Source: Lysobacterales bacterium (lineage in GTDB: Bacteria; Pseudomonadota; Gammaproteobacteria; Xanthomonadales; Xanthomonadaceae). From it: 64,000 bases of DNA. The position numbers and the translations under genes were made by a program. The notes under the pieces are model-generated. The model saw nothing but the letters and a program-made list of their open reading frames with translations, made no database searches and had not been told where the DNA came from. The DNA lies in assembly GCA_017302135.1 (NCBI GenBank), contig JAFLDZ010000007.1:62001-126000 (forward strand), given 5' to 3'. Of this stretch, positions 55,769-64,000 are shown one piece after another. Each line of letters opens with the position of its first letter. Within the stretch, counting starts at the first letter, position 1.

Positions 55769-56015
55769 GGGTTGGGTGCGGGTTGTGTCGATTGTTGCGG
55801 GCGATCGGAAATCTGTGGAGCGTATGAAAAACATATCGCGCCCAGTGAATGGATTTGCGTTCGATGTCACCGGATTCCGAGTCGGTAGCGATGCAACCCA
55901 TGAATCGATTGCCGTGCTCTGCAGTCGCCTTTCCCGTTCAGGCATGACGCACTGGCACAAAGACGAAACTGCTGTATGTTGATTCGGCAGGGGGATTCGA
56001 CAAAAGGAGTTGCAC

Positions 56016-56237
56016 ATGAAGACCATGCTCAAGACCGGCCTGCTGGTGGCTGCCGTTGCACTGACTTTCTCGATGCCGTCCGGTACTGCTAACGCAGGTG
56101 CTGGCGTCTGCTTTCGCGCATATCAGGCCTGCATCGCAGCCGGCAACGACATCGCCGTGTGTGAAGCCGAATATTGGGATTGCAGAGGCATGTCGCCGCC
56201 TGTGCGCATCGTCGGCAACGTCAATCGCGGAAATTGA
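56016..56237 (+). CDS. Small secreted cysteine-rich protein
   Basis: 73 aa from ATG 56016 with AAAGGAG 6 nt upstream. Signal peptide MKTMLKTGLLVAAVALTFSM to about PSGTANA. The ~46-residue mature chain has four cysteines in VCFRAYQACIAAGNDIAVCE and YWDCRG, spaced C-6-C-10-C-6-C, so two disulfides are likely. It lies 247 bp downstream of the effector gene on the same strand. It could be an immunity or accessory protein, or unrelated. Confidence 0.65.
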   Translation: MKTMLKTGLLVAAVALTFSMPSGTANAGAGVCFRAYQACIAAGNDIAVCEAEYWDCRGMSPPVRIVGNVNRGN

Positions 56238-56311
56238 ACAGTCGATGCGACTGCCGTCATCGGCGACCCGCACACGATGCTGATTGATTCCGCGTATGGA
56301 AGATTGGACTT

Positions 56312-56343
56312 CATCGTCGCCGCAGTCACCTGCGGCGACGATG
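56312..56343. terminator. 13-bp perfect hairpin
   Basis: CATCGTCGCCGCA pairs with TGCGGCGACGATG around GTCACC; possible end of the small-protein transcript. The stretch 56238-56634 has no gene and otherwise holds repeat copy A. Confidence 0.6.
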
Positions 56344-56367
56344 GCTAGTGAAAAACGGGGGTAGCTC

Positions 56368-56638
56368 AGATTCAATTACCAGCGTCCACAAGCGATGCGC
56401 CAAGGCAGCACACTATGGGCGGTGATGCGTATGCGACTCGCAATCGCAGCTTGGCGGGTGCGTGATGCGGTGAATTCCATTCGGCGTGCTTGAGCACGCC
56501 CTGTGCAAGTTGCGCGTGTCAGGCAGCGCAGCTCATCCTGCCCCGTATCAAGGACGGGGCAGGCCTTCGGCCACTTTCTCCCCGCACGCGGGGAATAGGA
56601 ACGTCATCCGGATGACGCATGCAAGCGCGAGCGATCAG
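56368..56638 (+). repeat. Diverged direct repeat flanking the M91 locus, copy A
   Basis: 271 bp aligning with 60213-60484, e.g. both carry AGATTCAATT, GCGTCCACAAGCG, TGCGCCAAGGCAGCAC, GGGCGGTGATGCGT, CATCCGG and GCGAGCGATCA. Its end touches the stop codon of the lipoprotein gene. It contains no ORF of its own. Confidence 0.75.
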
Positions 56639-57315
56639 TCCGTCTTGTCCGCGCGTTCGATGGTGTACCAGTCGCTGCAGAGCCGTGTCTGCGCGCGCAC
56701 GGCTTCGGCGCTGGCCATCCAGATCGTGCCGTTGCTGCTGCGCTGCGGGTTGCGGAAATGATCGGGTTCGAGCGGCGCGACGGCGACGCACCAGCGCAGG
56801 CGCCGGATCTCCGCATTCCGGTCGATCCGGTGCAGGTACATGCTTTCCAGTTCGCCGCCGGGAGCGACTTCGATCGCCAGCGGTGTCGCACGCAAATCGT
56901 CCGGGCTGCCGGGCGCAGACGGCGCATGCAGGAGGACCGCATCGACGCCATCCAACTGCAGCGTGGCGGTGCCGACGGGGCCCGGGGCGTACGCCACGCC
57001 GGACCAGTCGCCGTAGACGCCGCGATCGAACACCGCCAATCCGCGCGTCGCGCTTGCGTTGCGCACGCGATAGCGCACCCGCACGGTGCCGGTGGCGGTG
57101 TCGTAGTAGATATCGGCGTACAGCGAAGCCAGCGACGGGGCCGTGGCGGATGCGGTGTCGGCGGACGCGACCATTTCGCTCTGCGGATCCATAGGGGGTG
57201 TCTCCGGATCGGATGGATGGAGTGAGTGATGACAGGCCGAGGCGAAACCGAAGCTCAGCATGGCCGTCAGCTTGGCGACGCGAGCCGGATCCATCCGAGG
57301 GTTGCGGGCGATCAT
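56635..57315 (-). CDS. Putative lipoprotein, candidate immunity protein
   Basis: 226 aa from ATG 57315. Short basic start then LTAMLSFGFASACHHSLHPS, with ASAC as a weak lipobox. The body is beta-rich (SLYADIYYDTATGTVRVRYR, LDGVDAVLLHAPSAPGSPDD, RRLRWCVAVAPLEPDHF) and has two other cysteines. It sits 58 bp after the RTX-M91 gene on the same strand, and immunity to T4SS toxins of Xanthomonads is often a lipoprotein. That role is inferred. I do not recognise a named family. Confidence 0.65.
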   Translation of the reverse strand: MIARNPRMDPARVAKLTAMLSFGFASACHHSLHPSDPETPPMDPQSEMVASADTASATAPSLASLYADIYYDTATGTVRVRYRVRNASATRGLAVFDRGVYGDWSGVAYAPGPVGTATLQLDGVDAVLLHAPSAPGSPDDLRATPLAIEVAPGGELESMYLHRIDRNAEIRRLRWCVAVAPLEPDHFRNPQRSSNGTIWMASAEAVRAQTRLCSDWYTIERADKTD

Positions 57316-57373
57316 GCTTGGGACTCGATGAGGGCAGTCGGTGTCATTGGTGGCGCGATGGTTCGGCGCGCGA

Positions 57374-59122
57374 TCAACGTCGCATGCCACCGACCTGCCG
57401 CGCCTCCTGGGTTTGCGATTCGGCGAGGGCCGCCTGCTGGGTCTGCGCGGCTTCGCGATCGGCCGCTTCGGCGCCTTCCTTGCGGAATTGCTGGCCGAAT
57501 TCGCTCGATCCGATCTCGCGCACGCCTGCGCGCAGGCTATGGGGATCCGAGCTTTCCGAAGCCTTGAGCAATCGTTCCATCGCTTCGTCCTGCACGATCC
57601 CTCCCGGCGCACTCGCCTTCGAGGCGGGCATGAGATTCGCGGTGCCCGGCGAGACCAGATCGCTGTCGTCCACGCCGTACTTTCTGCGCTTGTCCAGCCC
57701 CATTTCCTCGCGCATTCCGTTTTCGGTGAGCGCTTTGGGATTGGCCTTGGTGGCCTTGGTGTTCGGGTCGTTGTCGAAATCGAATGTCAGACCTTCGGTG
57801 CCGAGTCCCACAGCCTGACGTTCGGCATTGAGCACCTTGTTCTTGTCCGCGCCGCTGCCCTTGTAGACATCGGACTGCAGGGTGCCGTTGACGACATTGT
57901 AGGCGTGCGACAGCTCGTGATAGAGCGTGACCGCAGGGACCGGAAACGAGTCGCTGTGGAACGACGGGTTGTAGGCGACGGTGGCATTGTCGCCGGGGCC
58001 GGCGATGACGTTACCGCTGGCATCCTTGCGCAGGAAACCATCAGGCGTGACCGGGTTGGTCGTGCCGTTTCTCTCGCTCTGGAGTTCCGAAAGCGTCACG
58101 TTGTGGCCCTTCCCGGTTACCGGGTCGGCGGCCCGATCGAGCGCAGCCAGCATTTGCCGGCCCTGAGGCGAGTTGCGGAGCATTTCGATATCGGCTTCGG
58201 CGCGTTGGCGGAATTCGTCCGAGCCCACGATCACGATGCTGCTGCCCAGATTGGGATCGTAGGCGCCGGGATCCACGATCTTGTTGCCCGCGCCCTTGGC
58301 GGCGGTGATGGTGTCTTCGCCGCTGCGGCCATAGACGACATCCTTGCCGGACTGGTTGTCGACGGTATCGGCGCCGCTGCCGCCATAGATGCGGTCCTTG
58401 CCCTTGTCGCCGCGCAGGGTGTCGTCGCCGAGGCCGCCCGAGAGGATGTCCTTGTCGTTTCCGCCCTCCAGCGTGTCGTTGCCCTTGCCGCCTTCGAGAT
58501 AGTCGCGACCGGCGCCGCCTTTGATCTGGTCGTTGCCGTCGCCGCCGTAGACCACATCGTTGCCTTTGCCGGCGTCGATGGTGTCGTTGCCGGTGTTGCC
58601 GAACACATCGTCGCGGCCGGCGCCGCTGCGGATCGTGTCGTTGCCGGCGCCGCCGTCGATGCGATCCATGCCGGCGCCGGTGGTGACGGTATCGTTGCCG
58701 TCGCCGCTGCGCACATCCATGTTCACCTTGACCTTGTCCGCAGTCTCGATGATGTCGTTGCCGTCGCCGGTGCGAACGCCGAGCTGCTGCTTGGAACCGA
58801 GCGTGATTTCGTAGGCCTGGCCGTTGATCTGCACATCCAGCACGCCGTCGGCGCGCTGGTCCACCTTGACGCGATCGTCGCCGGCGCCGGTCTTGACCAC
58901 CAGGGTGTCCGCGAACTGGTCTCCGGACGGCACCTGTTCGCGGCTGATGACCACATCGCCCAGACGGAACAGTTCCTGGCTCTCCATCAGCTTGCCGTCG
59001 ACGGTCGACCCGAAGGTGGGCGCTGGCGCGGTGGCAGGAACGGTCGTGCCGTCGATGACGATCGGTGGCGGTGGCGATACGGGCGTGGGGGTGCCGCTAG
59101 CCAATGCGGGTTCGGTAGCCAT
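57374..59122 (-). CDS. RTX-repeat M91-family zinc metallopeptidase (toxin)
   Basis: 582 aa from ATG 59122 (GGAGG 6 nt upstream). A Pro/Thr N-terminal stretch, then about a dozen calcium-binding nonapeptides (e.g. GGAGNDTIRSG, GGDGNDQIKGG, GGKGNDTLEGG, GGLGDDTLRG) at residues ~100-270. A M91/HopH1-XopG/NleD-like protease follows, with VTLYHELSHAYNV (zinc His, Glu, His) and the third ligand Glu in LNAERQAVGLG. C-terminal ~60 residues are Ala/Gln/Glu-rich. There is no signal peptide and I see no XVIPCD, so export by T1SS or another route is open. It is followed by the putative immunity lipoprotein. Confidence 0.85.
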   Translation of the reverse strand: MATEPALASGTPTPVSPPPPIVIDGTTVPATAPAPTFGSTVDGKLMESQELFRLGDVVISREQVPSGDQFADTLVVKTGAGDDRVKVDQRADGVLDVQINGQAYEITLGSKQQLGVRTGDGNDIIETADKVKVNMDVRSGDGNDTVTTGAGMDRIDGGAGNDTIRSGAGRDDVFGNTGNDTIDAGKGNDVVYGGDGNDQIKGGAGRDYLEGGKGNDTLEGGNDKDILSGGLGDDTLRGDKGKDRIYGGSGADTVDNQSGKDVVYGRSGEDTITAAKGAGNKIVDPGAYDPNLGSSIVIVGSDEFRQRAEADIEMLRNSPQGRQMLAALDRAADPVTGKGHNVTLSELQSERNGTTNPVTPDGFLRKDASGNVIAGPGDNATVAYNPSFHSDSFPVPAVTLYHELSHAYNVVNGTLQSDVYKGSGADKNKVLNAERQAVGLGTEGLTFDFDNDPNTKATKANPKALTENGMREEMGLDKRRKYGVDDSDLVSPGTANLMPASKASAPGGIVQDEAMERLLKASESSDPHSLRAGVREIGSSEFGQQFRKEGAEAADREAAQTQQAALAESQTQEARQVGGMRR

Positions 59123-59295
59123 CACATTCCTCCATGACGGAACAGCAGCGTATCGGTGCGATGCGAACGCGACGACCGGAAGAACGCGCCTGATCGTCGG
59201 GCATGCGGAAAGACGTTTACCGGACTATATGCCCGTCGATGGAAACATGCCAAGCGCTCCGCCCGGAGCATGGGGCTGTCCATCCGCAGTCGGGG

Positions 59296-59928
59296 CTATC
59301 GCGGCTTGCGCGTCCCGTCCTGCGCGGGTGGGGCGAGGTCCAGCAGCACGTAGTCGCCGTTCTTGCCCCAGCGCGGACTTTTCTGGTCGAGTTTCAAGCA
59401 GGGGCGACCGCCGCAGGACGTCACCTGCGCCTGTTTCATGGCTTCGGCGACCCGGGCCTCGATTTCGGCCTCGCGCGTGCGTTCCCGTGCATCCCGGTAT
59501 AGCTGGGTCTGGAAATAGAGCAGACCGCATCCTCCCAGAATCAACAGCGCCACGGAGGCCCAGCCGATCGCGTTGGCCTTGCGCAGCAACGCCTGCAGCC
59601 CGGAGGCCAACTGTGCTTGACCGCCGCGCGCGGCTTCGCCGGTCTGCTGCATATCGCGAATGAGCCCGCGTGTGGCTGCGTCGAACTGTTGCATCCCCGG
59701 CGCCAGGCCGCGTTCGACGACCTGACCGAGAATGCGTTCCAGCTGATTTCCGGCATCGCGAACCGTCGCCTGCAGTTGGGTCTGCGCATCGTTCGCGGTT
59801 TGCTGCAGACTGGCGGAAGATCGCCGTTGTTGCTCCATCGCCTCGCTGGCGTTGCGCTCCAGGGTTTCGGCCAACAGCGCAAAGCGTTTGGTCGTTTCCA
59901 CCAGCGCATCGTATTGGTTTTGATCCAT
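59296..59928 (-). CDS. Coiled-coil membrane protein of the RTX-M91 locus
   Basis: 210 aa from ATG 59928 (AAGGA 6 nt upstream). A long Gln/Ala/Glu coiled coil (MDQNQYDALVETTKRF to DATRGLIRDMQQTGEAARG, in parts), one TM (ASVALLILGGCGLLYFQ), a second charged helix, then a conserved-looking C-terminal SCGGRPCLKLDQKSPRWG. It is 173 bp upstream of the RTX-M91 gene, same strand. It could be an adaptor, secretion accessory or immunity component. Family unknown. Confidence 0.65.
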   Translation of the reverse strand: MDQNQYDALVETTKRFALLAETLERNASEAMEQQRRSSASLQQTANDAQTQLQATVRDAGNQLERILGQVVERGLAPGMQQFDAATRGLIRDMQQTGEAARGGQAQLASGLQALLRKANAIGWASVALLILGGCGLLYFQTQLYRDARERTREAEIEARVAEAMKQAQVTSCGGRPCLKLDQKSPRWGKNGDYVLLDLAPPAQDGTRKPR

Positions 59929-60587
59929 GGCCTTTCCTTGCAGGAAGCGCGTCTGAGCGCGCTGGAGGGCGGACAGTCGTCCAATGAGCATACTTCATCC
60001 ACGGTCCACTGTAGGCCGTCGTGGCGGCGTTCGGACCTGGGTCGGAGCAGGGCATGGGATGTCGCGGTCTTGTGCTGTGCGCACGTCGTTTTCAGGACGT
60101 CGCGAATGGTCGGATCGGCATCGGTCGCTGGCGTTTGGATTGCATTGGCCGATGCGCACGGTGGTCGACGTTGAAATCCGGGAAACCGGCGGGAAGCGAC
60201 CACGCCGGGGAGCAGATTCAATTGCCCGCGTCCACAAGCGGTGCGCCAAGGCAGCACCCTACGGGCGGTGATGCGTGTGCTGTTTGCTGGATGGTGATGC
60301 GGGTGGGATTCTCTATCGCAGCCTGGTGGAACATGGCGCGGTGAATTGCGTTCGGCGGGCTCGGGCACGCCCCATGCAAGTTGCGCGTCAGACGGCGCCC
60401 CCTCATCCGGCCTTCGCCCACCTTCCAACAGCGCGCGGAGAGAAGGAACGTTATCCGGATGATGTGTGCAAGTGCGAGCGATCATCGCGTAGCCCCGGTA
60501 AGGCCGCTGGCCGCCCCCGGTGCTTTTGGTCATACCGCTGCCCCGATGCTTCTGCCGCTTACGTTTCTCCGGGAGCGTGCTGCGCAC
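59929..60587. other. Intergenic with repeat copy B
   Basis: 659 bp without a convincing gene. It should hold the promoter of the coiled-coil gene at its left end and repeat copy B at 60213-60484. The rest shows no clear element. Confidence 0.6.
60213..60484 (+). repeat. Diverged direct repeat flanking the M91 locus, copy B
   Basis: 272 bp, same orientation as 56368-56638, with scattered substitutions and a few small indels. Together the two copies bracket the three-gene set 56635-59928. Confidence 0.75.
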
Positions 60588-63500
60588 TTACACAGGGGAT
60601 GAAACTGGCCATTCCTCCCGCCGGATCGTTCGCGCGATGTAATCCCATTCGCGCAGCAGCGTGCCGTGGTCGCAGTCCATGTTGAAAACACGGATTTTCC
60701 TGCGGTCGCGCACGACATTCCGGACGTTGTTGCAGGGCAGTCCGGAAACATGGTCGCTCAGTTCGGCCGCGTCCGGATTGATGTCGATGTTGAGGTACGG
60801 TTTCATCGTTTTGAACAAGAGTACGTTGGTGTGTCGCAGTTCGCGATTGATCGGGCTGAGTGCAAGCGCTTTCTCCGTGTGGATCATGTTCAGTATCTTT
60901 TCGATGTGGTCGTTGCTTTCGTAGTTGCTGCTTTCCAGTCTTCTGGCTTCCAGTCCCTTGCGGAAGCCGTCCCTGTCGATTTCGATACCGCGCCTGATCC
61001 TCTGCAGCACCTCGTCCCCATCGTTGAGAATGGCGTCCAGGCTGATGATATTGATATCGGTCGTGCCCTCCGATTCCAGGATGGCGGCGATCGCGAAAGC
61101 CAATTGCCCGCCCAGGGACCAGCCGGTCATGTGGTATCCGACGTCATCGGGAATGTTCATCTCGCGCCTGATCGATTTCATGCAGGACAGATAGATGCCC
61201 GCCAGTTCGTACAGGTCGGATATCTGCTCGGCATTGTGCAGGTTGTAGTTGTCGATGCCGTAGCATTTGTACTGATCGACAAGCAGTTCGGCCAAACCGA
61301 AGTACACCTCGCACCCGCCCGTGGCCGGATGGATCATGAACAGCAATCGATCCGCCGATGAATCGTTCATCGATTTGACGATCGAATTCTTCTCATCGCA
61401 GTTCCTGTCGATGTAATCGGACAGATGTCTGACGGTTTTGTATTTGAATACATCGATGACCCTGATCCTGGATTCCGGGAATGCATGATTGATCTTTCCG
61501 ACCAGTTTGACCGCGGAAATGGAATCGCCGCCCCGCCTGAAGAAGTCGGAATGCACGGAGACGCTTGCCGGGTCGGTCGACAGCACTGCCGAAAACAAAT
61601 GCACAAGCGCTTCTTCGGTCTTGCTTTCAGGGGCATGATGCTCGTCATCGCGATCGACGAATGCCTGGATCGGCAAACTTTCGCGATCGAGCTTTCCGTT
61701 GTTCGTGAGCGGCAGCTGGAGCAAGTGAACGACCATGCCCGGAAGCATGTAGTCCGGCAGCCTGTCGCTCAGGTATGCGAAGAGTGCGTTCTCGTCCAGT
61801 CTCTGGTCGGACACGTAATAGGCGACCAGATACTTGTTCCTGCTTCCGGGATTGCCTCTCGCCAGGACGACCGACTGGCGGATTCCCGGATACGCAGCCA
61901 AATGCGCTTCGACATCGCCCAGCTCGACCCTGTAGCCACGGATCTTGACCTGAAAATCGTTTCTGCCCCCGAACTCGATATAGCCCTGATGGCTTGCTTT
62001 TCCCAGGTCTCCGGTACGGTACAGCCTCCCCAGCGTTTCGTGTTCGAAGAAGCTCTTGCTTGTTCTTTCTTCATCCTTCCAGTAGCCGACCGCAACGCCA
62101 GCGCCGCCGATGCAGATGTCGCCAAGCGTCCCGGGCGGCAGGAGCGCATCGTTGGAATCCAGGACGTACATTCTCTGGTTCGGCATCGCACGGCCGTAGG
62201 GAATGCTGGTCCATTCGGGATCGATGTCATGGATCGGATACCAGACCGACCAGATGCTGCCCTCAGTCGCGCCACCCAGGCTCATGATCTCGACGTGCTC
62301 TCCGGCGCAATGCCTTCTGATGTCCGCAGGCAAGCCGACGGGTATCCAATCGCCGCTCAGCATCAGCACTCGCAACGAATCCATTTGGCCGTGCCGGAGC
62401 GGGGTGGAGTTCACCAGAAGATCCGCCAGTTGCGGCACGGAATTCCAGATCGTGACCCGGCATCGATGGATGAGCCCGGCCAGGTATTCGCAGTTTCTGG
62501 TTTCCGGTTGCTCGGGAAAGACGACGGCGGCACCGACAAGCAGGGGCCCGAACAGATCGTAGACGGACAGATCGAAACTCAGGTCGGACAGGGCAAGCAC
62601 GCGGTCGGCGCTGCCGACGGAAAATCGCTCATTGACAGCATGGATGGTATTCAGGGCGCCGGCATGACTGATCGTGACGCCTTTGGGTTTTCCGGTCGAA
62701 CCTGATGTGAAGATCACATACGCGATTGCGTGCGCCGCAACCGCTGGATAGGCCGCTGCGGCGCTTCCAGACATGCGATCAGGATCATCGAGCACCGCTT
62801 CGATTTCGATGATCTCGTATCGCCCGGACAGATGAGGCTCGGATTCGACGGCCGATCGTTGCCGGCGCGACACCAGCAATGTTTTCACATTCCCACAATC
62901 CAGCACGTCCGCGATTCTCGCTGCCGGCCAATCCACGCTCAACGGCAGATAGCCGTGCCCGGATTTCATGATGGCGAGCGTCGATACGGCGTGGTTGTAG
63001 CCCTTTTCGCTCAACACGCCGACCAAAGCGCCTTCGCTCGCGATCAAGCGCATTGCCAGCCGGTCGACGTCGAACCGCAAATCGGCGTAGGTATGCCCGA
63101 TATTGTTCCCGTCGATGACCGAGATCGCATCCGGTGTGCGCCGCGCCTGTCGATCGAACAGTGCGTGGATGGGCGAATCGGTCTCATAGTCCCGGTCGTC
63201 CGATCCCGAAGAGCGGGACAGGCTGGCACGCGCTGCGTCGTCCAGGACGCGATATCCTTTCAGAACGATTCTGTTTCCGGAGTCGAGGGCGTCGAATAAC
63301 AGTCGACGAAACGACGCGATGAAGCTCTGCGAGAATCGTTCATCGAGCAGCGCTGTCATGTAGTCGAGCCTGAACTTGATGCCTGCGGCATCGCGGCTGT
63401 CGTAAAGCAACGAAAAGTTGAATATCGAGTGTTTTCTGGGAACGTCGACGACCTCGGTCTTGAGGCCGTTCAACCTGAGCGAATTCATGGCGCGCAGGTT

Positions 63501-64000
63501 GGTGGACACGAACCCGACATTCAGGCAATTGTCGATGTCCGCATCGTTCTCGATGGCCTGATCGCGGACAATTCTTGTCAGTGAATAGTGCTGGTAAGCC
63601 CTTACCGATGTTCTTTGCGCTTTCAGGCCTTCGATCAGGTCGTCCAGTGTTTCGTATCTGTCGATTTCAATCTTCAAAGGGACATTGTTCACGAAACTGC
63701 CGCCAACGTTCGCATGGCCGGGCGGTCGAACATTGACCGGGTAGCTGATGAGGAATCGCTGTTGATTGCAATATTTCGACAGCACAAGCGCATATGCCGC
63801 AGCAAGCACGACGAACATGGTCGTTCCGCGCGCATGGGCGTAGTCTCGCATCCTCGCAGTCTGCTCGCTCGACAGGTCGAAGTAGATGCTTTCTCCAAGC
63901 TTGTTGTCGGTCCTGTTGCTGATGATGTTGGGATCGGCATTGGACTTGAAGGGCAGCTTCACGTGAATCGGTACGTCTCCGATGAACTCGAGCCAATAGC
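60588..64000 (-). CDS. Non-ribosomal peptide synthetase, 3' part (C-A-PCP-TE)
   Basis: The frame is open through base 64000, so the 5' end is outside. The visible protein starts inside a condensation domain (YWLEFIGDVPIHVKLPF, SYPVNVRPPGHANVGGSF), then an adenylation domain (AYVIFTSGSTGKPKGV; LSFDLSVYDLFG; MSLGGATEGSIW; RVELGDVEAHL), a carrier with DFFRRGGDSISAVKL, and a type I thioesterase with GWSLGGQLAF and His in NMDCDHGTLL. Manual alignment gives code DLYNMSLIWK, a cysteine code. The chain is therefore likely released with a C-terminal Cys-derived residue; no cyclisation domain is seen in this part. It is a separate assembly line from the left-edge NRPS. Confidence 0.94.
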   Translation of the reverse strand, partial: YWLEFIGDVPIHVKLPFKSNADPNIISNRTDNKLGESIYFDLSSEQTARMRDYAHARGTTMFVVLAAAYALVLSKYCNQQRFLISYPVNVRPPGHANVGGSFVNNVPLKIEIDRYETLDDLIEGLKAQRTSVRAYQHYSLTRIVRDQAIENDADIDNCLNVGFVSTNLRAMNSLRLNGLKTEVVDVPRKHSIFNFSLLYDSRDAAGIKFRLDYMTALLDERFSQSFIASFRRLLFDALDSGNRIVLKGYRVLDDAARASLSRSSGSDDRDYETDSPIHALFDRQARRTPDAISVIDGNNIGHTYADLRFDVDRLAMRLIASEGALVGVLSEKGYNHAVSTLAIMKSGHGYLPLSVDWPAARIADVLDCGNVKTLLVSRRQRSAVESEPHLSGRYEIIEIEAVLDDPDRMSGSAAAAYPAVAAHAIAYVIFTSGSTGKPKGVTISHAGALNTIHAVNERFSVGSADRVLALSDLSFDLSVYDLFGPLLVGAAVVFPEQPETRNCEYLAGLIHRCRVTIWNSVPQLADLLVNSTPLRHGQMDSLRVLMLSGDWIPVGLPADIRRHCAGEHVEIMSLGGATEGSIWSVWYPIHDIDPEWTSIPYGRAMPNQRMYVLDSNDALLPPGTLGDICIGGAGVAVGYWKDEERTSKSFFEHETLGRLYRTGDLGKASHQGYIEFGGRNDFQVKIRGYRVELGDVEAHLAAYPGIRQSVVLARGNPGSRNKYLVAYYVSDQRLDENALFAYLSDRLPDYMLPGMVVHLLQLPLTNNGKLDRESLPIQAFVDRDDEHHAPESKTEEALVHLFSAVLSTDPASVSVHSDFFRRGGDSISAVKLVGKINHAFPESRIRVIDVFKYKTVRHLSDYIDRNCDEKNSIVKSMNDSSADRLLFMIHPATGGCEVYFGLAELLVDQYKCYGIDNYNLHNAEQISDLYELAGIYLSCMKSIRREMNIPDDVGYHMTGWSLGGQLAFAIAAILESEGTTDINIISLDAILNDGDEVLQRIRRGIEIDRDGFRKGLEARRLESSNYESNDHIEKILNMIHTEKALALSPINRELRHTNVLLFKTMKPYLNIDINPDAAELSDHVSGLPCNNVRNVVRDRRKIRVFNMDCDHGTLLREWDYIARTIRREEWPVSSPV

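Noticed and set aside
55769..56015. A short reading frame downstream of the candidate effector as an immunity gene
   Set aside because: No ribosome site and no coherent coding pattern; the next gene at 56016 has a strong one.
57374..57560. An XVIPCD at the C terminus of the RTX-M91 protein
   Set aside because: The tail is Ala/Gln/Glu-rich but lacks HPxxxLY and the VFAVxG-like strand, so T4SS delivery is not claimed.

Overview
The window is GC-rich gammaproteobacterial chromosome, most likely Lysobacteraceae/Xanthomonadaceae (Lysobacter or a close relative). The supporting signs are a type IV secretion effector with an XVIPCD-like tail, the rppH, bfd/bfr, erpA-nudC-ampE, metF and ahcY genes in Xanthomonad-like form, a Cds1-type cysteine lyase, REP-like palindromes in intergenic regions, and modular NRPS genes. 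I inferred the taxon from protein character; no search was run.

Layout. (1) 1-9.4 kb: the 3' part of a non-ribosomal peptide synthetase on the + strand, cut by the left edge, with two almost identical serine-type modules, an alanine-type module and a terminal thioesterase. (2) 9.6-24.8 kb: mostly core genes: Cds1-like PLP enzyme, DNA polymerase IV, a secreted-type subtilase with a prodomain-like partner, BtuB behind a cobalamin riboswitch, a TfoX C-terminal-type protein, MsrC, BioD, an RND efflux pump with its TetR regulator and a perfect operator palindrome, a phasin with PhaR-like palindromes, and QueD. (3) 24.95-31.1 kb: a 6.1 kb integrated island bounded by 23-bp direct repeats. It holds a tyrosine integrase, AlpA, a HTH initiator-like gene with iterons, small unknown genes, and an AT-rich ImmA/IrrE-DUF4411 cargo pair. 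It lies next to an intact tRNA-Met. (4) 31.4-54.6 kb: core metabolism and signalling: RppH, Fur-controlled Bfd and Bfr, a CZB protein, a hybrid histidine kinase with Hpt, a REC-degenerate GGDEF-degenerate EAL protein, ErpA, NudC, AmpE, MetF, a two-cytochrome NirS, a haem-type TonB receptor, AhcY behind a SAH riboswitch, and an S9 peptidase. (5) 54.6-60.5 kb: an accessory toxin region. It contains a protein with a CNF/CheD/BLF1-like Thr-Cys-His signature fused to an XVIPCD-like tail, a small cysteine-rich secreted protein, and a minus-strand set consisting of a coiled-coil membrane protein, an RTX-repeat M91 zinc protease and a putative lipoprotein. That set is bracketed by 271-bp diverged direct repeats. 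(6) 60.6-64 kb: the 3' end of a second NRPS on the - strand, with a cysteine-type module and thioesterase, cut by the right edge.

How the parts fit. The two NRPS genes point inward from opposite edges and are separated by about 51 kb of mainly housekeeping sequence, so they probably belong to two different biosynthetic clusters. The most novel candidate is the putative T4SS-delivered deamidase at 54.8 kb. The neighbouring RTX-M91 locus, with a possible lipoprotein immunity gene, suggests an antagonism hotspot. Several regulatory elements can be read directly: two riboswitches, a TetR operator, a Fur box, and PhaR-like and FNR-like palindromes.
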